A stretch of DNA of 64,000 nucleotides from Achatina immaculata (taxonomy: Eukaryota; Mollusca; Gastropoda; Stylommatophora; Achatinidae). Where the stretch lies: assembly GCA_009760885.1 (NCBI GenBank), contig CM019713.1:24126427-24190426 (forward strand), read 5' to 3'. Below the pieces are notes generated by a model. That model did not search any database. It saw nothing but the letters and a program-made list of their open reading frames with translations, and was not told where the DNA came from. The position numbers and the translations under genes are program-made. The stretch's first letter is position 1. Each line of letters opens with the position of its first letter. Below are positions 33,027 through 45,848 of the stretch, piece after piece.

Positions 33027-33300
33027 TTATACACGAACCTCTAACATGAGGGAAAATGTAATGTATTATTTGTGGAGTTACGAACCACACAAAGCATCTT
33101 TTTCAGCGAGTTATTTATTGCGGTAGGAAACATAAAACTCAGAAAAATAATCATTTGACTTAAATGTATAATCAAAACAAAATAAAGATGACAATCTCAA
33201 ATAACTACAGCTTATATATTTATTTAAATATCTGCTCAGTGTAAGATTGTGTGTTTTAAAACTGTTCGTTTGTGGTAGGCGGTTTCATTTAGTTTCACTT
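33027..33300. other. AT-rich low-copy stretch
   Basis: Nothing supported. Confidence 0.4.
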
Positions 33301-33725
33301 CACTGGAGAAGACGGTTTAGGTTTAGGTAATTTAATTTAACCACTTTCATGGGAGTGATTTCAATTAATTTAATTATGCGAGAAAAATTTCCCTTAATTG
33401 TTCTATGTTCAAGTATAGGATTTGATTTGCGTTAAAATGTTCAGAAGGGAAGGATTTCAGCAAATACATAAGAGAATACACTTAAGAGAAGGATTTCAAG
33501 CAATTTAACCATGTTTCCAGAGTTGTATTCCTTGGGTGAATTTTGATTAATTTAACCATGTTCAAGGACATAGCTTATTTTATTTTACCGAAATGAAGAA
33601 TTCAGCTACGCAATTTAATTATGTCTAGGAGAATGGTTTTCAGTAATTTACCTGTGATGAAAAGAATGGTTTTCGGTAATTTACCTGTGATGAAAAAGAA
33701 TGGTTTTTAACTATTGTGAACATAA
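33300..33725. repeat. decayed repeat of aatttaa-type units, best at the right end
   Basis: The clearest copies are at about 33631-33720: three ~32-bp units of gaatggttttcagtaattta plus cctgtgatgaaaa. To the left, related tttcaattaatttaa units are irregular. Confidence 0.6.
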
Positions 33726-33824
33726 ATGTTCAAGATAATTATTCATATTCAGGGTGATGTCAGTCAGGTAAATTTTATTTTAGGCAAAGTTTTCAGTTGT
33801 TTTTTTTTTAATCACCATGTATAT

Positions 33825-33915
33825 GTCTTTGATTGTGAAAGTAAACTATAAAACACAAACATTATGTATATGTCTTTCATTGTGAAAGTAAAATGCGAAA
33901 CACAGACATTACTGA
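33825..33915. repeat. ~50-bp direct duplication
   Basis: The segment atgtatatgtctttgattgt with gaaagtaaa and acacaaacatta occurs twice. Confidence 0.75.
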
Positions 33916-34094
33916 ATATAAAGCCATCTTGTTGGTGATATCGTGTGTGTTTATGAAGCACCCACAAGGCCGTGTATGGCGATAGATGTATCTTATGACT
34001 CGCATATGCTCCGTTGATGAGAAACTATCACCATGCTAACGTGTGAAGGTAATGCTTGTGTGTGTATTCCTGCCTGAGATCTCGGCTGGGGTCT

Positions 34095-34170
34095 GAATGT
34101 GATGGTATAACAAGTGATAATGTGAAGGTAAAACAAGTGATAATGTGGAGGCATAACAAGCGATAACGTG
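34095..34170. repeat. short ~23-bp tandem repeat, 3 copies
   Basis: Repeated ggtataacaagtgataatgt plus gaa, with substitutions. Confidence 0.7.
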
Positions 34171-34690
34171 GAGATCTCTTGTGTTTTGTGGAGATAATAA
34201 ACGTCCATTCACGCATCTGCATGTGAAGAATAGCCTGCGAGTGAAGGTATTACACACGCCAGCATGTCTGAGTGCGGTCTTATTATAAATATGTTGATGC
34301 TCCTCCCTTAGATCAGTAATAAAGGATGTCAACATTTCACAAAATAATTTTCCCAGGCTGCGCGCGCCTGTCCAGAAAGATGACTGGCACCAGAAAACGA
34401 TCAAAGATGATTGAACGAAACCATTTTCATCTGATTTACAAGAAATAGATAAAAAGTTTTTAATATTTCGCTTCATTAGCTCCGATATTAAGCCCTCATT
34501 TGTTTATGAATCGTTGCCAACAACAACAACGATCAACATCCGGAAAATCTCAGCAAACTAAAAATTGCAACTATATAAAAACATGGTCCGAAAAATTATC
34601 CCAGTTCAAAAAATTTTGTTGGAATAATTTTCTTTCAATTCAGAATGGAGAAATAAATCTCCCGGGCTGTTTTTACTTTCATCAGCTGTC
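34171..34690. other. low-copy stretch
   Basis: A 146-residue minus-strand frame spans 34036-34476 but partly reads the repeats and has no domain. Not called as a gene. Confidence 0.4.
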
Positions 34691-34808
34691 TCATCTCCGA
34701 TATTCTCAAGCTATCGATAACTTCATCTCCCATATTCTCAAGCCATCGATAACTTCATCTCCCATATTCTCAAGCCATCGATAACCTCATCTCCGATATT
34801 CTCAAGAC
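34691..34808. repeat. 32-bp minisatellite, 3.7 copies
   Basis: Unit tcatctcccatattctcaag plus ccatcgataact, with steps at 34691, 34723, 34755 and 34787. Confidence 0.88.
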
Positions 34809-35117
34809 TGGGGATAATCAACTTTTCACATCTTTCAAGGACATGCTAAACTTTTGTGCTACAATTATTCGTTAATGTTTTGAATGGCTACTAAAATATG
34901 TCACTACTGCTAGCTTGTAGTCTAGACTGACTAAGATAAGAGTTTATTTCATTGTTCTGAGCATTCCCGTCTTCCATACTTCTTCACACAGCTGCTGGAT
35001 AACAGGGGAAAGAATCGATGTTAGGAAAAAAAGAAATTTGGAGAAGAGATAAGTTTTACGCGGCTGGTACAGAGTATACCCACATCTGGAACTAAAAGGA
35101 AAAAAAAACAAAACTAA
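34809..35117. other. low-copy stretch
   Basis: Nothing supported. Confidence 0.4.
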
Positions 35118-35832
35118 CGTAAGTAGTAGATCTAAATCTTGAAATAAAAGAAAGAAAATAAGGGAAGTAGTAGATCTAAATCTTGAAATAAAAGAAAGAA
35201 ACTAAGGGAAGTAGTAGATCTAAATCTTGAAATAAAAGAAAGAAAATAAGGGAAGTAGTAGATCTAAATCTTGAAATAAAAGAAAGAAAATAAGGGAAGT
35301 AGTAGACCTAAATCTTGAAATAAAAGAAAGAAAATAAGGGAAGTAGTAGACCTAAATCTTGAAATAAAAGAAAGAAAATAAGGGAAGTAGTAGATCTAAA
35401 TCTTGAAATAAAAGAAAGAAAATAAGGGAAGTAGTAGACCTAAATCTTGAAATAAAAGAAAGAAAATAAGAGAAGTAGTAGACCTAAATCTTGAAATAAA
35501 AGAAAGAAAATAAGGGAAGTAGTAGACCTAAATCTTGAAATAAAAGAAAGAAAATAAAGGAAGTAGTAGACCTAAATCTTGAAATAAAAGAAAGAAAATA
35601 AGGGAAGTAGTAGACCTAAATCTTGAAATAAAAGAAAGAAAATAAGGGAAGTAGTAGACCTAAATCTTGAAATAAAAGAAAGAAACTAAGGGAAGTAGTA
35701 GACCTAAATCTTGAAATAAAAGAAAGAAAATAAGGGAAGTAGTAGACCTAAATCTTGAAATAAAAGAAAGAAAATAAGGGAAGTAGTAGACCTAAATCTT
35801 GAAATAAAAGAAAGAAAATAAGGGAAGTAGTA
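35118..35832. repeat. 44-bp minisatellite, ~16 copies
   Basis: Unit gtagtagacctaaatcttga plus aataaaagaaagaaaataagggaa. Copies are nearly identical, mixing gatct and gacct variants. It passes without a break into the GTA array. Confidence 0.95.
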
Positions 35833-35949
35833 GCAGTGGTAGTAGTAGAGGTAGTAGTAGTAGTAATCGTAGTAGTAGTAATAGTAGTAGTAGTAGTAGT
35901 AGTAATAGTAGTAGTAGCAGTAGCAGTGGTGGTAATAGTTGCAGTAGTG

Positions 35950-35983
<34 letters not shown>

Positions 35984-35985
35984 AG

Positions 35986-36034
<49 letters not shown>

Positions 36035-36054
36035 CAGTAGTAGTAGTAGTAGTA
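35826..36054. repeat. (GTA)n trinucleotide array, imperfect
   Basis: About 75 triplets, mostly GTA with GCA, GTG and ATA variants. It begins exactly at the gtagtag end of the last 44-bp unit. Confidence 0.95.
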
Positions 36055-36395
36055 AAAAGAAAAAGAACGTTGAGATATGTTACACCTAACCTCTTAATTT
36101 AATGGTTTCTACTGACAAGTGTCCACTCTAAACTTCAGAGAACGATTAAAAAACACTTTTCATTAGCCAAGCAATCGCCATTGAAACAAGCGCGCTATAA
36201 TACAAGGTTGCCGTACGTTACAACTATATTGTCCCGTATCTGATGAACTTGATCACCAGCTACATAATGTCTTGTCATAAACTGTGAATTGATGATGCGA
36301 AGGGGCAGCCTAGAGGCGCAGGGTAATGTCTGTCATTCACTTAGCTCTAGGGTGATGGCGTTTTCTTTATGTTCCACTTGATGCTTTTTATGTCC
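36055..36395. other. low-copy stretch
   Basis: Nothing supported. Confidence 0.4.
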
Positions 36396-36535
36396 TATTT
36401 CTTTCTTTCTTTTTTCTTTCTTTTTCTTTCTTTCTTTGTTTCTTTCTTTTCTTTGTTTGTTTCTTTTTTTTCTGTCTTCCTTTTATTTTCTTTCTTTCTT
36501 TTATTTCTTCTTTCTTTCTTTCCTTCTTTCCTAGA
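36396..36535. repeat. polypyrimidine tract, (CTTT)-rich
   Basis: Imperfect CTTT/TTTC units with few purine interruptions. Confidence 0.85.
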
Positions 36536-37610
36536 CTTTCCATTAACTCTCATAGCCCACTTGTGAAATTGCACACAGCGATCATTGCCCATTAGGTAGC
36601 ATTGATCAAGCCACGCCAAGCACTCTCAATATGAGTCAATTATTCTGTGTGTACAAAATTAAATCCAGGCTAACAAAGTCTGCCTGCTGGCAGAGAGACT
36701 GTGGACAATAACAGTACAACTACCACAGCACGAAACTCAGGTACTGGGAACAGAGAACAAATATCACTTCATTTTAAATCTATCCGACATTTTTTCTTCT
36801 TCTTTAAAAAAAAAAAGTCATATTGGAATTCTGACTTTTCTATTTTGTCTGTGAACTAGAAACTGTTTGTCCTTTGTTTTTCAAGGTTTCGTGCCTTGTC
36901 ACTGATGCCACGTGATTACTGAAACTAACCAGGCTGTTGTCTTAAGGTGGCTAAATCTCCAGCAGATTAGAAAACTATAAATGAGAAACTTGTTTCCAAA
37001 CATGGGTTTCTGGGAATGGAATTTTTTTTGTTATAAAAGTTAAAACAGGATTTCCTCAAAAACGGAAAGTTGATGAATGTGATAAACTTGAAGACTGTGA
37101 TAAAGACAAAAATAGTTTGATGTTTCCTTTTGCCCACAATGTGTGGGTTTACAAATTCTGACACTTAACTGTTGGCCAGTCACGTGTTTACGTCACTACA
37201 TGTTTCCAGATCGTTCATTTCATGCTGTCCTGGTAGGCAATGACGCTCATGCAGATCCTTGTGTTTCTAACGAACTGCGGCCTTTCTTTTCCTGTGCCAC
37301 TTGGTCAGTCCCTTCACATATTTTGTTTTCTTATCTTGTGTCAGAAGTCCACAAGTGCAAGGAGTTCTGTTTTATTTTTAATTTATCTCTCTGGAACTGA
37401 GAGACGATTGTTCTTAGCTGACGATGCTGTGGGACAAGCAAGGTATCGGATTAGGAGTAGGTTGCTGAGGCTTCTTTGAAGAATCTAAATGGACCAATGA
37501 AGAGATAATTTTGGCAAACTCACCGACCACAGCCAGCTCTCCTCCCCTCCCCAGGCGCTGTTTGTTACTGGGTGCACCAATGGTGAAGTGGATTAGGGTT
37601 TTGGCTGGCC
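36536..37610. other. low-copy stretch
   Basis: Short frames on both strands (for example 37143-37400) without domains. No gene recognised. Confidence 0.45.
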
Positions 37611-37614
37611 AAGT

Positions 37615-37990
37615 GACACCGTCACTTATAACCACGCCATCACTTATAACCACGCCATCACTTATAACCATGCCATCATTTATAACCACGCCATCACTTA
37701 TAACCACACCGTCACTCATAACCATGCCATCATTTATAACCACGCCGTCACTCATAACCATGCCATCATTTATAACCACGGCGCCACTCACAACCATGCC
37801 GCCACTCACAACCATGCCGCCAGTCACAACCATGCCGCCACTCACAACCATGCCGCCACTCACAACCATGCCGCCACTCACAACCATGCCGCCACTCACA
37901 ACCATGCCGCCACTCACAACCATGCTGCCACTCACAACCATGCTGCCACTCACAACCATGCCGCCACTCATAACCATGCAGTCAAACACA
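37615..37990. repeat. 18-bp minisatellite, ~20 copies in two sub-families
   Basis: The left sub-array is ataaccacgccatcactt-type; the right is acaaccatgccgccactc-type. The 6-codon period keeps both strands open, giving 177- and 191-residue repeat frames. Confidence 0.94.
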
Positions 37991-38494
37991 ATCCTGTTGG
38001 CGAAATGTCAGACAGGCCTGCGGTCCCAGTTATACACCCTCTAAACGTAAAGCTTGATCCTTCGTTCCCTCGCAATAGTTCTAGGAACTAAGCAGGTTGT
38101 ATCACATATTGTTCTGTTAGAAAGACAGAAAAATCTGACTGCATTTAAACAATATCATTTTTGGGACGGAGAAGAAATCGCCGCCATCTTAAATGCCACA
38201 TCCTGGAAATCGTGCACCTAAATTTCTCAACTTCTTTCACTTATTGACTCCAGTTTTCTTCTCCATTTTTCTTTTAAAAAATACCAATTCTTCTTCTTCT
38301 TCTTCTGCGGCACAAACATACACAAAAGCCCTAAGGTTGTTGAGATTATCCCACCTGGAGTTCAATGCCAATCACGTGAAATTGGTTTCAGATACTCGCT
38401 ACGCTGCCTCCCCTTGTTCACTGTCTTGGGTTAAGAAACATTCAAATCATTCAGACCTAGCTGAGCTGAGAACACTCATATTTGAAATATAGAT
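37991..38494. other. low-copy stretch with (TTC)n
   Basis: (TTC)n at about 38287-38306 inside a 99-residue frame (38193-38492). The frame has no recognised domain, so I leave it uncalled. Confidence 0.4.
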
Positions 38495-38785
38495 ATAATG
38501 TTTCTGTTCCCATGGTGTTTTAAGCTGAATATTTCTGTTTTCATGGTGTTTTAAGCTTAATATTTCTGTTTTGTTTTTGTTTTTTATGCTTAATACTCGT
38601 ATTTCTGTCCTCATGGTGTTTTAAGCATACTATTTCTGTTTATACGGTGTTTTAAGCTTAGAATTTTTGTTTTCATGGTGTTTTAAGCATAATATTTCTA
38701 TTTTCATGGTGTTTTAAGCTTAATATTTCTGTTTTCATGGTGTTTTAAGCTTAATATTTCTGTTTTCATGGTGTTTTACTCTTCA
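38495..38785. repeat. 31-bp minisatellite, ~9 copies
   Basis: Unit ttttcatggtgttttaagct plus taatatttctg, period 31 measured from 38701 to 38732. Confidence 0.93.
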
Positions 38786-39239
<454 letters not shown>

Positions 39240-39241
39240 TA

Positions 39242-39421
39242 AGACCATGCTCTCTGTATACCCAAGTGGCACTAAACTAAGACCATACTCTCTGTATACC
39301 CAAGTGGCACTAAATTAAGACCATACTCTCTGTATACCCACATGGAAATAAACTAAGATCATACTCTCTGTATACCCAAGTGGCACTAAACTAAGACCAT
39401 ACTCTCTAAGTGGCACTAAAA
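39242..39421. repeat. 38-bp minisatellite, 4.7 copies
   Basis: Unit gaccatactctctgtatacc plus caagtggcactaaactaa, directly after the microsatellite. Confidence 0.92.
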
Positions 39422-40224
39422 GCCAATGCTAAATTGTCTTGCAGCAAACTTATCTTCCAAATGTCAAAATTAGGACATTCATTCTTCAGTTATTATCTTC
39501 CAACTTTTGACATCGTTGCTGTCATTCAACTGTCATTCAGCAGTAAATATCTACCAGGTTGCCATATGTTTGCAATTACATATTTAAAATTTAACTCCTA
39601 GTACTTTCTTATAAAACTGACAACGAAACGAACACATTTTTTTTCGTTTTTCTCAAATACGTAATATACAGACATTCAAACAGACAGACTGACAGGCAGA
39701 CAGACACAAGGAGAACCATATAATGTTAAGAAATACGAGGGATGGAGTCGACGTGCTGTTCCGTGCAGATGAAATGAAAACCTCCAAGAATGGACATGAA
39801 AAAAATTTAGAAAATTGCCACATTTTGTGCTAAACTGCTATAAATAAAACATGAACTACTTCATAAAAAAATGTTTACCCTCCCCCACACACACAGACAC
39901 ATACACATGCTCACGTCCGGTCTTGGGTTCGGACGGCTGCGTCATGTGTGAGCATGCTTTCCTTGCAGGCCCTTGCTCCCAAGGGACGCCTCTCTCTCGG
40001 CTTGCGCAATACAAAACAGCCCCTGGGTCGCAGCTGGACCCCTGGGATCCACAATTTGTATAACAGCTGGATCCTGCCCCACAAACTGTCCGCTATATTT
40101 GACACAAGAATTGATATAATTTAACATAGAATGTGTTTGCTAGGACTGAAAGTGTTTCTCACATTTGGGTAACATAGAGGAAGGCTGTTAAAGGTGATAA
40201 AGTAACCCAAATTAGTGATCTGCT
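39422..40224. other. low-copy stretch
   Basis: Short gacagaca patch at about 39678-39705. GC-richer segment at 39910-40080. No gene recognised. Confidence 0.45.
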
Positions 40225-40785
40225 GGAGATCTATATCGTGTCTCAACTACACGTGACCTAGAGATAGGTTCCATGTTACTTCGTCTACAACCGTGTCTCA
40301 ACTACATGTGACCTAGAGACATGTTCCATGTTACTTCTTCTACAACAGTGTCTCAGTTACAGGTGATCTATAGACAGGTTCTATGTTACTTCATCTACAA
40401 CAGTGTCTCAGCTACACGTGACCTAGAGACAGATTCTATGTTACTTATCTACAACAGTGTCTCAACTACACGTGACCTAGAGACAGGTTCTATGTTACTT
40501 CATCTACAACAGTGTCTCAGCTACACGTGACCTAGAGACAGGTTCTATGTTACTTCATCTACAACCGTGTCTCAACTACACGTGACCTAGAGACAGGTTC
40601 TATGTTACTTCATCTACAACCGTGTCTCAACTACACGTGACCTAGAGACAGGTTCTATGTTACTTCATCTACAACAGTGTCTCAGCTACACGTGACCTAG
40701 AGACAGATTCTATGTTACTTCATCTACAACAGTGTCTCAACTACACGTGACCTAGAGACAGCTTCCATGTTACTTCATCTTTTGC
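40225..40785. repeat. 55-bp minisatellite, ~10 copies
   Basis: Unit gtgtctcaactacacgtgac plus ctagagacaggttctatgttacttcatctacaacc, period 55 measured from 40567 to 40622. Confidence 0.95.
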
Positions 40786-41187
40786 TAACTCCTTGAGGTG
40801 GAGTGAAGGTGAGGTTGTCTGAGCGAGGTTAGGTAGAGGTAAGACCGCCGATCTGAAGACCCACCTTGGCCAAACAGGAGCAGCCCTGTTTCTCACTGAA
40901 TCAGTCAGCTGTAACTTACTGGCTGTCTCCTTCATGGTTACATTTACCATGCTTGGTTAATGAATAAAGCCGTTCCAACTGTTTTCAAATAAGTGTAATA
41001 ATTTGTAATCATAGCTGTATATGTGTTGGGGTTTTTTGTTTAGTTTTATATACTTATATACGAAACTATATGTGTTATCACCTCAGGCAGGCATCTAGGA
41101 GATATGACGTTAGTGGCCATATTTTCCTTCATCTGTTGGCCCCCCCCCCCCACTGGATTACGTCACTTCCCGCCTACCGTTCCACCG

Positions 41188-41237
<50 letters not shown>

Positions 41238-41660
41238 AGGTCCCATTTATACAACTGGGTGAGGCTAGAGTAAACAGATCAGGGGATCACATCCTTGTCT
41301 GATCTTCGTTTTGGAGGCCCTACCTGAAGGCTGAGACTTGTTACCAGGTGGGCCCTTGCCGCAGGCCCTATGACGGTGGGCCCTTCCCGAGAGCTCCTGA
41401 TTTGGGTCCATTCCAAATCTTAGAACATAACACAGTACTGGACTCGCTTTCCAGCACGATGTTTTATGTTACAACATCATCACAACATCCCTCCGGTAAG
41501 TCCACGTCATAAAACTACAATACCAGTGACAAGGTAGAGATCAACATATCGTGGTGGAGCCTGTTAATAAAGCTCTTTTTTTTCTAGGCACACTCCATAA
41601 ATTGACGAACTTCAACACAGCGTACTCCCCATCCGATATATTGTCTTTACTTGTAATAAC
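40786..41660. other. low-copy stretch with C-run and (GA)n
   Basis: C-run near 41140-41151 and (GA)n at about 41192-41235. The GC-richer segment 41280-41420 contains repeated gtgggccctt. No gene recognised. Confidence 0.45.
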
Positions 41661-41800
41661 TATCGGTGTCTGTCTGCATCTATTGGTGTATGTCTGTATT
41701 TATCGGTGTCTGTCTGCATCTATTGGTGTATGTCTGTATTTATCGGTGTCTGTCTGCATTTATTGGTGTATGTCTGTATGTATCGGTGGCTGTCTGCCTG
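41661..41800. repeat. 40-bp minisatellite built of two 20-bp halves, 3.5 copies
   Basis: Halves tatcggtgtctgtctgcatc and tattggtgtatgtctgtatt alternate exactly. Confidence 0.93.
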
Positions 41801-41949
41801 TCACTATGAGTATGGAGTACCTTCATACTGAGTGAGTGAGGTGGAGTATAAGAGTGTTAAAAGAAGTGATGTTTAATCCGCGACGATTACACCGTAAACA
41901 CCCTGACAAATAACAGAATATAAATTTAGAAATACAACAGCTGAAAGAA

Positions 41950-42016
41950 TGGAAAGAAAGAAAGAAAGAAAGGAAGAAGGAAGGAAGAAAAAAGAAAGAA
42001 AGAAAGGAAGAAGGAA

Positions 42017-42058
<42 letters not shown>

Positions 42059-42061
42059 AGA
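41950..42061. repeat. (GAAA)/(GGAA) polypurine tract
   Basis: Purine-only over roughly 110 bp. Confidence 0.92.
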
Positions 42062-42117
42062 TATGTGACAAGTAGAAAGAGATAAAGAAAATATCAAACG
42101 GGAAACTTAAAAATGAA

Positions 42118-42317
42118 ACGAGAGAGAGACAGAGTGACAGACAGAGAGAGAGACAGAGACAGAGAAAGAGAGACAGACAGAGAGAGACAGGGAGACAGAG
42201 TGACGGACACAGAGAGACACAGAGAGACAGAGAGAAACAGAGAGTGGCAGATATAGAGAGACAGAGAGAGACAGACAGACAGAGACAGACAGAGAGAGAG
42301 ACAGAGAGAAAGAAAGA
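42118..42317. repeat. (GAGAGACA)-type low-complexity tract
   Basis: Irregular gagacagagaga and gacagaca units, followed by (TA)n at about 42320-42337. Confidence 0.88.
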
Positions 42318-42337
42318 TGAATATATATATATATATA

Positions 42338-44365
42338 ATCAGACCTGGAACTTGCAAGCTAATTCTCAACAAAAAGTGTCTAGATAGGCAGTCTTCATTT
42401 GTCAAATCAGCAAGTCCAGCACATTCTAAGAAAATGATTTATTTACAAGAGTTACACATCAATTATCGTACATGTCACTGCATTCTGTCTGAGAGAGACA
42501 GACAGAGAGAGAGAGAGGGGGAGTAATAATTCTACGATTCCCAGCGCGATCAGTTAAAATAATTACTTATTCTATTAAATTTCTATTTAAAACGTGAGTA
42601 GTAGCTAAATTTATCCAGTTTCCTGTGCGAGAATTTTGTTTGAATAATAATCGTAACAATATGAGTAACAAACGACACAAATGTCATCTTTGAGGCAAAA
42701 AATGAACTCATCTTAACGAGCAAAAGATGGAATAAAGTTTATCTAAACAAAAATATCAACGTTGACAGCAAAAAAAAAACAAAAAAAACCATCAATTGAA
42801 GCAAAAGATGATCGTGTAAGACAAGTCGGTGCTACTGTTATACCAGTTTGGCAACAACGTAAGGTGCCGACCACAGAGGGACGAAGTACTGACCTTAGAA
42901 TGGCACATTTTCTGTTTTTTCGTGACATAAAAGTTAGCCTTGTACTGAGGCTCCCTCAAGACTGAAAGTTTTCACACAAACTTTTTATTTCAAAATTTTG
43001 TTTCTCCTGATGAAGGCTTTTTGGTGGAAATTTTACTTTTATTTATACTTCCTTGATCCCCCCCTCCCCTTACCTCTGTGGTATTTTGGCATTTTCTAAC
43101 ACTCTGTTGCTCACTTCAGTCCTCCATTACTTGAGACTACAGGCACATATTACTAAAATAAAAAAACAACTGATATTGCATCGCGTCTGATTATGATGTT
43201 ATCTTTCTTCCCAAAGTTGATAACTTAAAAATATCGAAGAGAAGACAAACTTCAGATATCATTACCTAATTTGTGACAAAGAGACTGAGCACGTGTCAGC
43301 TGCCGGATGTATCCTTGACCTTGCGTAATGATTGATTAAAATAAGGAGTGGATCATACAATTCCGAAACAAAGATTAGAAAAACGGAACAAAAAAAACAA
43401 AAACAAAAACAAACAAACAAAAATCATGTACTTTCTCACTCTAAACTAACACTGTAAGTAGATCATGCACGCCCACGCGAATCAATGCTCGGAAGAAAAC
43501 TTAGGCAAAGTTTAAATAAAATTTAGCATATTTCTAATCCGGCCCATATTTGTTAATTCTGCAATGACTTCCTTTCATTTTCTTTCTACCAAATTTTTTT
43601 TTTATCCAGATTTATTCTGCTACATCATGGAAACTAATTCAGGAACGCAAGAGTTAATGTTCGGACATATATAATTAATTTAACACCTTCCTTACTAATA
43701 TCTCCATACAATCACTTACAGCGCGTTTCGTAAGTTAATGCAGCGCAAATTGGCAACCTGTTGCTGCCTGGGTAAACACTGCAGAAACAATTATTATCCT
43801 TGAAACTCAGAAAGTAGAATCATTCCACGGACTAGTTTTGTGGCAGATAATGTTCCGCAGGAAGCGACAAACTGTGCAGGAAAGGAAAACAGATATGACA
43901 CGAGAGAAGAGTCATAAGAGAAGAGTCACATTCACATAACGCCCAATTAGACACAAGGTACATAACCGGTAGGAGAATAATATGTGTAATTATTCCCCCT
44001 TTTAGTTACAAATCCTGCAGAACGCCCCGGGTTCCAGCTGTGATCGAAGCTTGTGTGGGTGAGTCTGACATAGTTTCTGAACATTAAAAACTAATAATGT
44101 TACTATATCCCTGACCTTTCTTAAATAACAACGCGGAAGTAAACATTAATTGCCTGGATCTAGAGGTGTTAGAATTTGGTCTGAGTTTCCTTTTTTTAAG
44201 TGATGATTTCTTAATTCTTAATTGATTGTCTTTTAATGTTTCTTGTTACTTTATAGAAGATTGAACGATTTCATTGAACGAGTTTAAACTATACAAACAG
44301 TCAAAGTACATTAAATAACACTTTACAGGTACATGGAATGTCAAAAATTGAAGAAACTTGTACAA
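42338..44365. other. longest low-copy stretch, no gene recognised
   Basis: Apart from a small gagaga patch (42491-42520) and A-rich runs near 42769-42788 and 43388-43425 I see no repeats and no convincing coding region. It is the best place in the window to look for regulatory or non-coding host sequence. Confidence 0.5.
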
Positions 44366-44369
44366 AACA

Positions 44370-44725
44370 TTGCGAAAAAGACACAGAAATACAAGTAAAG
44401 GATAGAAGGGCAATCGACGATGCGAATATGATACAGAAACAAAGGTAAAGGGTAGTCGATGATGAGAATGTGATACAGAAACGTACGTAAAGGATAAAAG
44501 GATAGTCGACGATGAGAATATTATAAAGAAATACAAGTGAAGGATAGTCGATGATGATAATATGATAAATAAACACAGGTAAAGGGTAGTCAACAATGAG
44601 AATATGATAAATAAACACAGGTAAAGGGTAGTCAACGATGAGAATATGATAAAGAAACACAGGTAAAGGATAGTCGATGACGAGAATATGATAAAGAAAC
44701 ACAGGTAAAGGGCAGTCGATGATAA
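44370..44725. repeat. 42-bp minisatellite, ~8.5 copies
   Basis: Unit aaagggtagtcaacgatgag plus aatatgataaataaacacaggt, steps at 44581, 44623 and 44665. It explains the 133- and 180-residue minus-strand frames. Confidence 0.93.
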
Positions 44726-44728
44726 GCG

Positions 44729-44800
44729 TGGTCTCGACGTTAGAAGTTCGGCTGTGGTGTTGGAAGACGCTGATTCGAATCCTACCACACGTGGTGTTCT
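44729..44800 (+). repeat. tRNA-derived SINE head (degenerate)
   Basis: agcgtggtctcgacgttaga resembles an A box (GTGGYNNARNGGTTAGAG) and gctgattcgaatcctaccac a B box. The flanking gtggt and accac could pair as an acceptor-like stem. No clear tail, so it could be a solitary tRNA-like fragment. Confidence 0.5.
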
Positions 44801-44837
44801 AGTGAATCTTCCAACAATAATTTCATCTGATCTCTAG

Positions 44838-45095
44838 ACAGTTTGACCGAACGTCAGTGTGTGTATCTAGATAGTTGGACCGAATGTCAGCGTGTGTCTC
44901 TAGACGGTGGGACCGAATGTCAGTGCGTGTCTCTAGACGGTGGGACCGAATGTCAGTGTGTGTCTCTAGACGGTGGGACCGAATGTCAGTGTGTGTCTCT
45001 AGACGGTGGGACCGAACGTCAGTGTGTCTCTAGACGGTGGGACCGAACGTCAATGTGTATCTCCAGACAGTGGGACCGAATGTCAGTGTGTGCAG
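44838..45095. repeat. 33-bp minisatellite, ~7.7 copies
   Basis: Unit gtgggaccgaatgtcagtgt plus gtgtctctagacg. The 11-codon period yields a plus-strand repeat frame. Confidence 0.93.
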
Positions 45096-45725
45096 TGTTG
45101 CACGCATATAAATCTCTCGTTAGTTTGAAATCTCAAGAAAGAGCAGGTCAGATGGTCGCTCCCGAAGCAAAATTGTAGGAAATCTGGCAGAGAAATTGTT
45201 GCCGGAGCTTGGAGTGTGTGTTCGACCTGCGACACATGTTCTGTCTCTCTACGGCCAAGCGGACATGCGAATATCCTGACTATGAAGACATCACTTCCCT
45301 ACAAGGAAACAAAATAAAAAGCTGTACACATCTGATACTTTCAGCCATATTCTCTATGTGCTTCTCGTATTTAGAAAACAGGCTCTTCAGAAGTCACGTG
45401 CACATTTTACTGTCTTATCTTTCAACTTTATTTCGAAGTGCCGACGAGAATGGTCGATTCGAGGCTGAATAAAAAAAAACTACTCGGTTTCTCGGACTAC
45501 AGGTTGTGGGTTGTGAGTGGGTTGTGAGTGGGTTGTGCTCAGGGCTGGAACTGCCGCTTCCATCGTGTCATGGTTCTCATCAGAGCTACCGTTTCGTATA
45601 TCGCCCAGAGGCGGTCCATCAAAGCAGGGGGACTGGGGAATCTGCAGATTATTCTAGAGGGCAATAATAACAATAACCCATTAATGTTTAAAAACCATGA
45701 CAAATCTTATGTAGCCACTGTTCAA
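45096..45725. other. low-copy stretch
   Basis: Short gtgggttgtga tandem at about 45505-45535. An 87-residue frame at 45209-45472 has no domain. No gene called. Confidence 0.4.
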
Positions 45726-45726
45726 T

Positions 45727-45847
45727 ATGTATGTGTATGTATGTAAGTGTATGTATGTGTGTATGTATGTATATGTGTGTATGTATGTATGTGTGTATGT
45801 ATGTATGTATGTATGTATGTATGTGTGTATGTATGTATGTGTGTGTA
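45727..45847. repeat. (TGTA)n microsatellite with TGTG variants
   Basis: About 30 units of gtat with interspersed gtgt, immediately upstream of the SINE. Confidence 0.94.
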
Positions 45848-45848
45848 A

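Noticed and set aside
37511..38044. Long repetitive open frames (also at 1495, 12001, 23382, 24241, 47008) as secreted or structural repeat proteins
   Set aside because: They coincide exactly with tandem arrays, both strands are open, and no start context, signal peptide or unique domain supports them.
41192..41235. (GA)n tract as a promoter element
   Set aside because: No gene downstream; GA and polypurine tracts are common throughout the window.
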